Shown one piece after another: positions 34,624 to 42,390 of a DNA stretch of 64,000 bases. Numbering within the stretch: the first letter of the stretch is position 1; each line of letters opens with the position of its first letter. The notes below the pieces were generated by a model. That model made no database searches, was not told the DNA's origin, and saw nothing but the letters and a program-made list of their open reading frames with translations. The stretch is from Sandaracinaceae bacterium (lineage in GTDB: Bacteria; Myxococcota_A; Polyangia; Polyangiales; Houyiibacteriaceae), in the NCBI GenBank assembly GCA_020633055.1, contig JACKEJ010000010.1, positions 1 to 64,000 on the forward strand, read 5' to 3'. The position numbers and the translations under genes are program-made.

Positions 34624-34649
34624 CTAGCAGTCCGTTCTCGGACGGCTAG
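34624..34649 (+). promoter_or_regulatory. metG: Stem-loop in the metG leader
   Basis: CTAGC-A-GTCCG, loop TTCT, CGGAC-G-GCTAG: two 5-base stems separated by one A/G mismatch, ending 11 bases before the metG ATG. It could mask the ribosome binding site, or end read-through from the SDR gene. There is no T-run. Confidence 0.5.
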
Positions 34650-34660
34650 CGAGACCGACC

Positions 34661-36697
34661 ATGAAGCCCTTCTACGTCACCACCCCGATCTACTACGTCA
34701 ACGACAAGCCCCACATCGGGCACGCCTACAGCACGGCCGCGGCGGACATGTTGGCGCGCTACCACCGGCTGCGCGGGCAGCCGACGCGCTTCCTGACGGG
34801 GCTCGACGAGCACGGCCTCAAGATCGAGCGGCGCGCCAAGGAGCTGGGGCAAGACCCACAGGCCTTCGTGGACTCCATGGTGCCCCCCTTCGAGGAGGCC
34901 TGGCAGCAGCTGGACATCACGAACGACGACTTCATCCGCACGACGTCGGCGCGCCACAAGGAGGCCACGCAGCGCTTCTGGAAGCTGCTGGAGGCCAAGG
35001 GCGACGTGTACCTCGACGACTACGAGGACTGGTACTGCGTCGGCTGCGAGAGCTTCAAGACCGAGAAGGAGCTGCTGGAGGGCAACATCTGCCCAGACCA
35101 CAAGAAGCCCGTCGAGAAGATCCGCGAGCAGTGCTACTTCTTCCGGCTCTCCGCGTACACGGAGCCCCTGCTGAAGTTCTACGACGCCAACCCGGACTTC
35201 GTGAAGCCCGAGGGACGCTACAACGAGGTCAAGAGCTTCGTGCGTGCGGGCCTCAAGGACCTGAGCATCTCGCGCTCGAGCTTCTCGTGGGGCATCCCCG
35301 TCCCGGGCAAGCCAGAGCACGTGATGTACGTGTGGCTGGACGCGCTGGTGAACTACATATCGGCGCTGGGTGGCCCGGCCGAGCCGGGCGAGGCGCCGCT
35401 CTACGACCAGTTCTGGGGCCCGGACGCGGACGTGGTCCACATCGTGGGCAAGGACATCCTCCGCTTCCACACCATCTTCTGGCCCGCCTTCCTGATGAGC
35501 ACGGGCCTGCGCGTGCCCTCGCAGGTGTGGGCGCACGGCTGGCTCACGGTGAACGGCGAGAAGATGAGCAAGGGGCTCGGCAACTTCTTGCCGCCCGCGC
35601 CCCTGGTGGAGGCCTTCGGCGCGGACGTGCTGCGCTACTACTTCCTGCGCGAGGTGAGCTTCGGGCAGGACGGGGACTTCAACCACAAGAACCTCATCGC
35701 CCGGTACAACAACGAGCTGGGCAACGGGCTCGGCAACCTGCTCAACCGCATCCTGCCGTTCCTGAAGAAGTTCGACGGCAAGGTGCCCGAGGTGGGCGCG
35801 CTCTCCGGGGCGGACGCGGCCCTGGCAGCGCAGGCCGAGGCGCTGGCCGCGCAGGTGCGCGACAACCTCGACGCCGTGCAGCTCAACCGTGCGCTGGACG
35901 CCATCAAGGAGCTGATCGACGCGGCGAACAAGTACGTGAACGACGAGGAGCCGTGGAACCTCAGTAAGGACGAGGCGAAGCTGGGGCGCCTGGCCGAGGT
36001 GTCGTACGTGACCCTCGAGTGCGTGCGCTTCTTGTCGGTCATGCTCGCTCCCGTGATGCCCAACAAGGCGAACGAGCTGCGCGCCCAACTCGGGCTCGCG
36101 CCCCTCGCGCCCGCGGTGGGCGTCGACGCGTGGCCGGCGCGCTTCGGCGAGCTGCCGGCGGGCACTGCGGTGGTGGCGGGTAAGCCCGTCTTCCCCAAGA
36201 TCGACGCCAAGCAAGAGGCCGCGCTGCTCGAGCGGTTGGTGCCCGCGCCGCCCGCCGATGCAGCTCCCACGACAGAGACCAAGACCAAGGCCGACAAGCC
36301 CAAGAAGAAGCCCACGGCTGACGCTTCGAGCACGGACGCGCGGCTGGCGAAGCCCGAAGGCACCGAAGACGGGACCATCGAGTACGACGACTTCGCCAAG
36401 GTCGACCTGCGCGTGGGCCTCGTGCTGAGCGCCGAGAAGGTGCCCAAGAAGGACCGCCTGCTGCGGCTCGAGGTGGACCTGGGAGAGCCCGCGCCGCGCC
36501 AGATCGTCGCGGGCATCGCCGAGCACTTCACCCCGGAGCAGATGACCGGCCGACGCGTGGTGGTGGTCGCCAACCTGGCCCCCCGCAAGCTGGCCGGGCT
36601 GGTGTCGCAGGGCATGGTGCTGGCCACCGACACCCACGACGGGCTGCGTCTGCTGGCGGCGGCCGACGACGTGCCTCCCGGCACCCCCGCCAAGTAG
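34661..36697 (+). CDS. metG: Methionyl-tRNA synthetase with C-terminal tRNA-binding domain
   Basis: 678 residues. Class I signatures: HIGH at H18-I-G-H21 and KMSK at 301-304 (GEKMSKGLGN). The zinc knuckle CVGCESF ... CPDH is in the connective peptide. Anticodon-binding region around 350-530. After an Ala/Lys/Pro linker (TKADKPKKKPTA), the last 110 residues are an OB-fold tRNA-binding domain (EYDDFAKVDLRVGLVLSAEKVP ... GLVSQGMVLA). Full length for the fused form. Charging methionine is essential for initiation. A hairpin sits just upstream of the start. Confidence 0.96.
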   Translation: MKPFYVTTPIYYVNDKPHIGHAYSTAAADMLARYHRLRGQPTRFLTGLDEHGLKIERRAKELGQDPQAFVDSMVPPFEEAWQQLDITNDDFIRTTSARHKEATQRFWKLLEAKGDVYLDDYEDWYCVGCESFKTEKELLEGNICPDHKKPVEKIREQCYFFRLSAYTEPLLKFYDANPDFVKPEGRYNEVKSFVRAGLKDLSISRSSFSWGIPVPGKPEHVMYVWLDALVNYISALGGPAEPGEAPLYDQFWGPDADVVHIVGKDILRFHTIFWPAFLMSTGLRVPSQVWAHGWLTVNGEKMSKGLGNFLPPAPLVEAFGADVLRYYFLREVSFGQDGDFNHKNLIARYNNELGNGLGNLLNRILPFLKKFDGKVPEVGALSGADAALAAQAEALAAQVRDNLDAVQLNRALDAIKELIDAANKYVNDEEPWNLSKDEAKLGRLAEVSYVTLECVRFLSVMLAPVMPNKANELRAQLGLAPLAPAVGVDAWPARFGELPAGTAVVAGKPVFPKIDAKQEAALLERLVPAPPADAAPTTETKTKADKPKKKPTADASSTDARLAKPEGTEDGTIEYDDFAKVDLRVGLVLSAEKVPKKDRLLRLEVDLGEPAPRQIVAGIAEHFTPEQMTGRRVVVVANLAPRKLAGLVSQGMVLATDTHDGLRLLAAADDVPPGTPAK

Positions 36698-36777
36698 GCC
36701 CCGCCGACGACGCGCCGCTCGGCTCTCCCGCCACGTCGGGCGTGTAACCACCAAGGCGCCTCGTGCGTGGTACCCCC

Positions 36778-37272
36778 ATGGACCACGCACTCTCCCACCC
36801 CGCAGCCCCCGCCCTCCCCGCGGAGGCGCTGGGGCACGACGTCGTCCTCGTGGACGGCTACTGCATCTTCTGCAACCGGCTGGTGGCGCACATCGCACGG
36901 GCGGACCGCACGGGTCGCTTCTACTTCGTGCACATCCAGTCGGAGCTCGGGCAGACGCTGCTGCGCCGCAATGGCCACGACCCGAGCGACATCGACACGG
37001 TCTACCTGGTGACCGACGCCGGTGGCCCCAACGAGCGCCTGCACCTCGACGGCGCGGCGGGGCGCATCATCTGGCCCGCCCTGTACAGGGTGGCCTTCAT
37101 GCTGCGCTTCGTGCCGCTGTTCCTGCTGAACCTGCAGTACCGTCTGTTCGCGCGCGTGCGCTACCGCCTGTTCGGCGCGAGTGACGTGTGCATCGTGCCC
37201 AGCGACGAGCTGCGCGCGCGTGTGCTTTCCGCGCCCCCGCTGTCTGCCGCGCTGCCGTCGGGCGCAGACTGA
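36778..37272 (+). CDS. DCC family thiol-disulfide oxidoreductase-like protein (DUF393)
   Basis: 164 residues. The family signature is VVLVDGYCIFCNRLV (DGxCxxCN, C29 and C32). The rest has a thioredoxin-like rhythm and a hydrophobic segment (ALYRVAFMLRFVPLFLLNL) near the C-terminus that could sit at the membrane. Activity has not been shown for most members, though the CxxC suggests redox chemistry. ATG 36778 is chosen; a GTG at 36763 in frame is possible. The gene ends before a convergent hairpin. Confidence 0.82.
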   Translation: MDHALSHPAAPALPAEALGHDVVLVDGYCIFCNRLVAHIARADRTGRFYFVHIQSELGQTLLRRNGHDPSDIDTVYLVTDAGGPNERLHLDGAAGRIIWPALYRVAFMLRFVPLFLLNLQYRLFARVRYRLFGASDVCIVPSDELRARVLSAPPLSAALPSGAD

Positions 37273-37289
37273 CGCGGCGCACACCAGAT

Positions 37290-37305
37290 GGCTCCGTGAG
37301 GAGCC
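37290..37305. terminator. Terminator-like stem-loop between convergent genes
   Basis: GGCTCC (37290-37295), loop GTGA, GGAGCC (37300-37305), extended by AT/AT around a bulged C. It lies between the DCC gene (plus, stop 37272) and ptsI (minus, stop 37371). No T-run. Confidence 0.45.
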
Positions 37306-37370
37306 CATCGCGTGCCTCGAGGCGTCGTGGGCGACGGTGAGCGCGTCAAACGAGACGCGACGGGCGCCGC

Positions 37371-39173
37371 TCACGAGGCCGCGGGCGGCGTGTAGCCCTG
37401 CTCGGACCACAGGTCCGCCAGCGTCGCGCGCAGCGCGCTCCCGACGTGCGCTTCCACCTCGTCGGCATCACCCAACGCCAGCGCCTCACACGCCAGCGGC
37501 GCCACCACGGCACGCTCGAGGCGCCGGAGGGTTGCGGCGGCGATGGGCAGGGCCGCGGGCTGGAGCGAGAGGTGGCGCACCCCGAGACCCAGCAGCAGCG
37601 GAAGCGCGATGGGGTCCGAGGCCGCGTCGCCGCACACGCGAACGTCCTTGTCCTGTGCCCGTGCAGCCGACGCCACGTGGTGCACCGAGCGCAGCAGCGC
37701 GGGCTCGTACGCGCGCGCCCAGCGCGTGGAGCCCGGGTCGGCGCGGTCGATGGCCAGGCTGTACTGCAGCAAGTCGTTCGTCCCCAGCGCGACGAAGTCC
37801 ACGTGCGGAAGCAGCACGTCGACCATGAGCACGGCCGCAGGCACCTCGATCATGGCGCCAACGCGCATGTCCGGCAGCACGACCCCCTCCGACACGAGCG
37901 CGGCGCGCACGTCGCGGTAGAGCGACAGCGCCGCGAGCAGGTCGGCGCGGCTCGCGACCATCGGGAACAGCAGCTCGGCGGGCGCCTCGGGCACGTCGCT
38001 GGAAGCACGCAGTACCGCGCGCAGCTGTCGCTCGAACGCCTCGCGCGACGCGAGCGCAAGCCGCAGACCACGCGGCGCCAGCGCAGGATTCGCGGGGCGC
38101 GCGGCCCTACGGTGCGGGCCACGGCGCTCGCGCGGTGCATCGCCGAGCTTGTCAGCGCCAAGGTCGAACGTACGAAAGGTGACGGGGTGCGGCCGTACGT
38201 CGCGCAGCAGCGTGGCGTACGTCCGCACCTGCTCGTCTTCGCCGAGGGGCGCGCGGCTCGCGAGGAACAGGTACTCGCTTCGGAACAGCCCCACGCCCCG
38301 GGCTCCGCGCGCCGCCAGCTCGGCAGCCTCGCTGGGCAGCTCGATGTTGGCGCGCAAGTCGATGGGCTCGCCGTCGGCGGTGAGCACGGGCTCACGCGCC
38401 CGCGCCGCCAGCTCGCTCAAGAAGGTAGCGAAGCGCGTCGCCCGCGCCCGCGCGCGGCTCTGCTCCTCGTCGCTGGGACGGACGTGGCAGGATCCGGCGA
38501 AGCCGTCCACCTCGACCAGCGCACCGTTCTCGATGGTGAGCAACGCGTCGCGCACGCCCACCACGGCTGGGATGCCAAGCGCCCGTGCCAGCAAGGCCGT
38601 GTGACTGGTGGCGCTCCCGCGCGTGGCCACCAGCCCGACGACGCCGCGCTCACGCAGACGCACGGCGTCGCGCGGCGGGAGATCACGCACGATCAGCACC
38701 GCGCCGGGAGGCGGGTCCGCGCTGGGCGAGTGCCCCTGGAGCGCGTCCAGCAGGTGGCCCATGACCTGCTCCACGTCGTGGGTGAGCTCCCGCAAGTACG
38801 CGCCGTCGTTGCCCTCGAGAGCGCGCGCGAAGCCCTCCATCACCTTGACCACCGCGCTCTCGGCGCTGCTCTGCTCCTCCTCGATGAGCTTCTCGATGTG
38901 TTCACGCAGCGTCGGGTCGCAGGTCAGCTGCCGATGCGCCTCGAGGATGTCGCGCAGCGGCCCGCTCGGCAGGTCCGACGCGTCGTGCAGCGCCTGGAGC
39001 AGCTCCGTACGGGCGCGCTCTATGGCGGCGCTCAGGCGCGCCAGCTCACCTGGCACACGCTCGAGAGACACCCGTCGTGTGGCGGGCACGCCCCGTGGGT
39101 CCACCACCCACGCCGGGCCGATGGCCACCCCCACCGACACCGCCACGCCGGAGAGCGTGAAGCGCGTGCTCAC
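37371..39173 (-). CDS. ptsI: PTS enzyme I (phosphoenolpyruvate-protein phosphotransferase)
   Basis: 600 residues from GTG 39173 that overlaps the HPr stop (GTGA). The phosphorylated histidine is H191 in TRGSATSHTALLARALGIPAVVG. PEP-binding parts: VGLFRSEYLFLASRAPLGEDEQ, FRTFDLGADK, VDFVALGTNDLLQYSLAIDRAD, and VRVCGDAASDPIALPLLLGLG with the catalytic Cys. There is no N-terminal GAF domain, so it is PtsI-like rather than PtsP. It accepts phosphate from PEP and passes it to HPr. No permease EIIBC is in the window, which points to a regulatory phosphorelay. Upstream open frame to 39515 covers HPr and is not used. Confidence 0.93.
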   Translation of the reverse strand: MSTRFTLSGVAVSVGVAIGPAWVVDPRGVPATRRVSLERVPGELARLSAAIERARTELLQALHDASDLPSGPLRDILEAHRQLTCDPTLREHIEKLIEEEQSSAESAVVKVMEGFARALEGNDGAYLRELTHDVEQVMGHLLDALQGHSPSADPPPGAVLIVRDLPPRDAVRLRERGVVGLVATRGSATSHTALLARALGIPAVVGVRDALLTIENGALVEVDGFAGSCHVRPSDEEQSRARARATRFATFLSELAARAREPVLTADGEPIDLRANIELPSEAAELAARGARGVGLFRSEYLFLASRAPLGEDEQVRTYATLLRDVRPHPVTFRTFDLGADKLGDAPRERRGPHRRAARPANPALAPRGLRLALASREAFERQLRAVLRASSDVPEAPAELLFPMVASRADLLAALSLYRDVRAALVSEGVVLPDMRVGAMIEVPAAVLMVDVLLPHVDFVALGTNDLLQYSLAIDRADPGSTRWARAYEPALLRSVHHVASAARAQDKDVRVCGDAASDPIALPLLLGLGVRHLSLQPAALPIAAATLRRLERAVVAPLACEALALGDADEVEAHVGSALRATLADLWSEQGYTPPAAS

Positions 39174-39460
39174 TCGCTCTCTCCAAAGCGATCGCGGACC
39201 AGGTCGACGATAGCGCGCACTGCGGCGGTGGCGTCTGGTCCGCTGGCGGTCACGCCGAGCGTGGAGCCAGGCGTCCCGCACAGCAGCAGCACGCCCATGA
39301 TGCTCTTCGCGTCCACGCGGTGCCCGTCCTTCGACAGCATGACGACAGCCTCGAAGCGCGCGGCGAGCGTGACCAGCTTGGACGCCGCGCGCGCGTGGAG
39401 TCCTAGACGGTTCACGATCACGACCTCGTCGTAGACCTCGTCGGTCGCGGCCTCGATCAC
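39170..39460 (-). CDS. ptsH: Phosphocarrier protein HPr
   Basis: 96 residues. The phosphorylation site H22 is in NRLGLHARAASKLV. The regulatory serine S53 is in VDAKSIMGVLLL, the target of HprK, whose gene is nearby. Normal HPr size plus a short N-terminal extension (MIEAATDEVYDE). HPr takes phosphate from enzyme I at the histidine and is switched by serine phosphorylation. Its start overlaps the rapZ stop (ATGA) and its stop overlaps the ptsI start. Confidence 0.95.
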   Translation of the reverse strand: MIEAATDEVYDEVVIVNRLGLHARAASKLVTLAARFEAVVMLSKDGHRVDAKSIMGVLLLCGTPGSTLGVTASGPDATAAVRAIVDLVRDRFGESE

Positions 39461-40326
39461 GCCTTGACCCGCTCCACGTCACGGTGCGCGACCGTGACCT
39501 CGCGCCCGAGGGCACGCAGCTCCGCCCCGAGAGCCTCCGCGGTCGCGACGGAACGATGTCGCCCCCCCGTGCAGCCCAGCGCGATCGTCAGGTAGCTCTT
39601 GCCCTCTTTCTCGTAGCGGGGAAGCGCATTGACCAGCAGCTGCCGAACGTCCGCGTAGAACTCCTGTGTGGCTGGCGCGTCCAACACGAAGCGCGACACG
39701 GTCGGGTCCTGGCCGCTCAGTGGGCGCAGCGAAGGCTCGAAGTAGGGGTTGGGAAGGTGGCGCAGATCGAACACCAGGTCGGCATCCGTCGGGATGCCGT
39801 ACTTGAAGCCGAAGGACACGACGCGCGTCACCATACGCGCACCCACAGCCCCCCGCTCGACGAACTCCACGATGGCGCGTCGGAGGTCGTGCACGCTGAG
39901 GCGTGTGGTGTCCACCACGTGCGTCGCTCGCGCTCGGAGCTTGGCCAAACGCGCGCGCTCTGCCTGGATGGCCTCCCAGAGCTCACCACCGGGCGCCAGC
40001 TTGTGGGGGCGACGAGACTCGCTGAAGCGCCGCACGAGGATCTCGTCGGCACAGTCCAGGAACAGCACCTCCACCTGATGGCCGCTGCCGACCAGCGAGT
40101 CGAGCACGCCGCTCACCCCCTCGAGGAGACCCCCCGTGCGGACGTCGATCCCGAGCCCGATGCCGCGCACCACCGCGTCGCCAGCGAGCGTGTCGAGCAA
40201 TGCTGGGGCCAGGCTGGGCGGGAGGTTGTCCACGCAGAAGAAGTCGAGGTCTTCCAACACGCGCAGCGCGGTGCTGCGCCCTGCGCCCGACAGGCCCGTG
40301 ACGACGACGACGTGCAAGCTCGACAC
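39457..40326 (-). CDS. rapZ: RapZ-type nucleotide-binding protein (YvcJ/RapZ family)
   Basis: 289 residues. P-loop near the N-terminus, VVVTGLSGAGRSTALRVLEDLDFFCVDNLPPSL, with Arg in place of the usual Lys, as in several high-GC relatives. C-terminal domain has the family phrases VVSFGFKYGIPTDADLVFDLRHLPNPYFEPSLRPLSG and LTIALGCTGGRHRSVATAEALG. In E. coli RapZ guides RNase E to a small RNA that controls GlmS; elsewhere members bind nucleotides or UDP-GlcNAc. The adjacent ptsH/ptsI and hprK are its conserved neighbours. It starts the minus-strand run rapZ-ptsH-ptsI. Confidence 0.93.
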   Translation of the reverse strand: MSSLHVVVVTGLSGAGRSTALRVLEDLDFFCVDNLPPSLAPALLDTLAGDAVVRGIGLGIDVRTGGLLEGVSGVLDSLVGSGHQVEVLFLDCADEILVRRFSESRRPHKLAPGGELWEAIQAERARLAKLRARATHVVDTTRLSVHDLRRAIVEFVERGAVGARMVTRVVSFGFKYGIPTDADLVFDLRHLPNPYFEPSLRPLSGQDPTVSRFVLDAPATQEFYADVRQLLVNALPRYEKEGKSYLTIALGCTGGRHRSVATAEALGAELRALGREVTVAHRDVERVKA

Positions 40327-40339
40327 ACCAGGAGTCTAG

Positions 40340-40373
40340 CAGTGACGAGCACACTGCAAGCGGTCACTGTGCT
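40340..40373. promoter_or_regulatory. Inverted repeats in the divergent rapZ/hprK intergenic region
   Basis: CAGTGAC (40340-40346) pairs with GTCACTG (40363-40369). Overlapping it, AGCACA (40348-40353) pairs with TGTGCT (40368-40373). The two pairings are mutually exclusive. They occupy the 88-base space from which both rapZ-ptsH-ptsI and hprK-ptsN must be transcribed. Confidence 0.45.
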
Positions 40374-40414
40374 TTGCCTCCGTGCCGTGACCGGCGGACT
40401 GCTACGCTCGCGCC

Positions 40415-41401
40415 ATGACCGACAGCGAGCGCGCGAAGGAAGGCAGCGAGGCGCGGGCCCGAACGACCACCACGCGCGAGCTGCTCGCCACCCCACGCGT
40501 CGCGGCCGAGGTGCAGCTGGTGGCAGGCGGAGCGGGGTTGGTGCGGCGCGTCACGCACGCGCGCATCCAGAAGGCTGGCCTGGTGCTCGCGGGGCATCGC
40601 CATGGGCTCGTCCCCACACGCGTGCAGCTGTTGGGCGAGACCGAGATGACGTACCTCGAGACCTTCGACCAAGCCGAGCGCGCGAAGAAGTTGGGAGTGC
40701 TGCTGGCCATGGGCCCGTGCCTGATCGTGGTGACGCGGGGCGCGACCCCCTTCCCTGAGCTGGTCGCGGGAGCCGAGGCCACGGGGACCCCACTTGCGGT
40801 GTCGCAGCCACGCTCGACCGGCACCATCGCGACCCTGCACCACGCGCTGGACGAGTTGCTCGCCCCGCGCGAATCGGTTCATGGCGTGCTCGTGCAGGTA
40901 CACGGCGTCGGGCTGCTGCTCACGGGCCCTAGCGGTATCGGCAAGAGCGAGACGGCCCTGGCCCTGGTCGAGCGCGGCCACCGCTTGGTGGCCGACGACA
41001 ACGTGCTGCTCACACGCACGCCGAGCATGGAGGTGCACGGCGCGCCCCCGCCGCGGCTTCGCCACCACATCGAGCTGCGAGGTATCGGCATCGTGAACGT
41101 GCGCGACCTGTTCGGGGCGACGGCCGTGCGCGACACCGTGCCCGTCGAGCTGGTGGTGGAGCTGTGCCATTGGGACGAGGCCGACCACTTCGAGCGGCTC
41201 GGCCTGGACGAGCTCCGGCACACGTTGCTGGGGGTTTCGCTGTCCATGGTCCGCATCCCCGTGCGTCCGGGCCGCAACATGGCGGTCATCCTCGAGGTGG
41301 CGGCGCGCAACCAGCTCCTCAAGCGGGCCGGGCGCCACGCCGCGCGCGACTTCGTCCGCTCGCTGCACCGTGACGCCGGGATCGCCGACGCGGACGACTG
41401 A
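40415..41401 (+). CDS. hprK: HPr kinase/phosphorylase
   Basis: 328 residues. The C-terminal kinase domain has the P-loop LTGPSGIGKSETALALVERGH (K177), RLVADDNVLL, and the HprK signature HHIELRGIGIVNVRDLFG; the N-terminal half is the usual regulatory domain with YLETFDQAERAKKLGVLL. It phosphorylates and dephosphorylates HPr at serine (S53 of the ptsH product here). It runs opposite to ptsH, rapZ and rpoN and is followed 68 bases later by ptsN on the same strand. The first 20 residues are polar and probably disordered. Confidence 0.94.
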   Translation: MTDSERAKEGSEARARTTTTRELLATPRVAAEVQLVAGGAGLVRRVTHARIQKAGLVLAGHRHGLVPTRVQLLGETEMTYLETFDQAERAKKLGVLLAMGPCLIVVTRGATPFPELVAGAEATGTPLAVSQPRSTGTIATLHHALDELLAPRESVHGVLVQVHGVGLLLTGPSGIGKSETALALVERGHRLVADDNVLLTRTPSMEVHGAPPPRLRHHIELRGIGIVNVRDLFGATAVRDTVPVELVVELCHWDEADHFERLGLDELRHTLLGVSLSMVRIPVRPGRNMAVILEVAARNQLLKRAGRHAARDFVRSLHRDAGIADADD

Positions 41402-41469
41402 CGAGTGTGTGAACACCCGCGCAAGTGCGTTGCGTCCGAGGCCGCGCTGCGGTAGTTCTGCGCCATCGG

Positions 41470-41928
41470 ATGTTGGTCGAACTGCTGAGCGCTGAGAGGG
41501 TCTTGCTGGGTATCGAGCCGGCGGACAAGCACGCGCTGCTCAGCGCCGTCGCGGACGTCTTCGCGACGGACGACCCCACGCTGTCCGCGCGGGCCGTGTT
41601 GCAGGTCCTGGAGGATCGTGAGCGCCTCGCCAGCACGGGCGCTGGGAGCGGGGTCGCCATACCCCACGGGCGCCTCGGAGCGCTGAGCGAGATGCGCGCA
41701 GTGTTGGCCATCATCCCGCGCGGCGTGGAGTTCGACGCCATCGACGGGGACCCCGTCACGCTGGTCGTCGCTATCTTGGGTCCGCTGAACCAGCCCAGCG
41801 CGCACCTGAAGGCCCTGGCGCGCGTGAGCCGCGCCGTACGGGACGAAGGGGTGCGCGCGGCGTTGCTGGCCAGTGAGTCGGTCGCCGCGGTCATGAGCAC
41901 GCTCTCGGCCAACGCGGGTCGCTTCTGA
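41470..41928 (+). CDS. ptsN: PTS IIA-Ntr protein (PtsN)
   Basis: 152 residues from ATG 41470. The phosphohistidine is H66 in GAGSGVAIPHGRLG. Family features: KHALLSAVADVFATDDPTLSARAVLQVLEDRERLAST and the end of the fold LALARVSRAVRDEGVRAALL-like (ALARVSRAVRDEGVRAALL). PtsN receives phosphate from HPr/NPr and acts as a regulator rather than a sugar transporter. Open frame upstream to 41425 lacks coding character. It converges on hpf, with a terminator-like hairpin between. Confidence 0.92.
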   Translation: MLVELLSAERVLLGIEPADKHALLSAVADVFATDDPTLSARAVLQVLEDRERLASTGAGSGVAIPHGRLGALSEMRAVLAIIPRGVEFDAIDGDPVTLVVAILGPLNQPSAHLKALARVSRAVRDEGVRAALLASESVAAVMSTLSANAGRF

Positions 41929-41937
41929 ATTGGAGAT

Positions 41938-41973
41938 CCCCCCACCCCGTAGCGCTCGCTGCAGGATGGGGGG
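41938..41973. terminator. Bidirectional terminator-like hairpin between ptsN and hpf
   Basis: CCCCCCA (41938-41944) pairs with TGGGGGG (41967-41973). The 22-base loop contains AGCG-CT-CGCT (41951-41960), giving a second small stem. It lies in the 85-base gap between convergent stops. Confidence 0.55.
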
Positions 41974-42013
41974 ACTCGCGGATCGGTGCGCACGGCGGCT
42001 ACCGCGCTGTCCG

Positions 42014-42346
42014 TCAGGCGCCGTGCTTGCCGAGGTGCACGGACTCGTGTGCGTGCCGCATCTTGGCGGTCTCGGCGTCCTTCCGGCTGCGGACCTGACG
42101 GTCGATCTTGTCGAGCACCATGTCGATCGAGGCGTACATGTCCTCCGACTCTTCCGTGGCAGCGTAGCGCTGCCCTTCACACACGACGCTCACATCGACT
42201 TGGTGAAGGTGTCGCTCGGTGGCGACGGTCACCTCGGCGGTCAGCGGCGCCCGCAGGAACTTCTGCAAGCGGGCGACCTTTTCGGTCGCGTAGGACTTGA
42301 TGCCGTCTGACGGTTCGAGGTGGCGAAAGGTGAAGTTGATTCGCAT
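42014..42346 (-). CDS. hpf: Ribosome hibernation-promoting factor, short form (HPF/RaiA family)
   Basis: 110 residues. Family pattern: MRINFTFRHLEPSDGIKSYATEKVARLQKFL, then VTVATERHLHQVDVSVVCEGQRYAATEESEDMYASIDMVLDKIDRQVRSRK. It binds the decoding centre of idle ribosomes in stationary phase. The length is that of the short form, without the C-terminal dimerisation domain. It follows rpoN after 44 bases on the same strand, the order conserved across proteobacteria. Confidence 0.93.
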   Translation of the reverse strand: MRINFTFRHLEPSDGIKSYATEKVARLQKFLRAPLTAEVTVATERHLHQVDVSVVCEGQRYAATEESEDMYASIDMVLDKIDRQVRSRKDAETAKMRHAHESVHLGKHGA

Positions 42347-42390
42347 CGTGCCTCCGGGGCGTGGCTGGGGTGTCGAACTAAGAACAAGCG

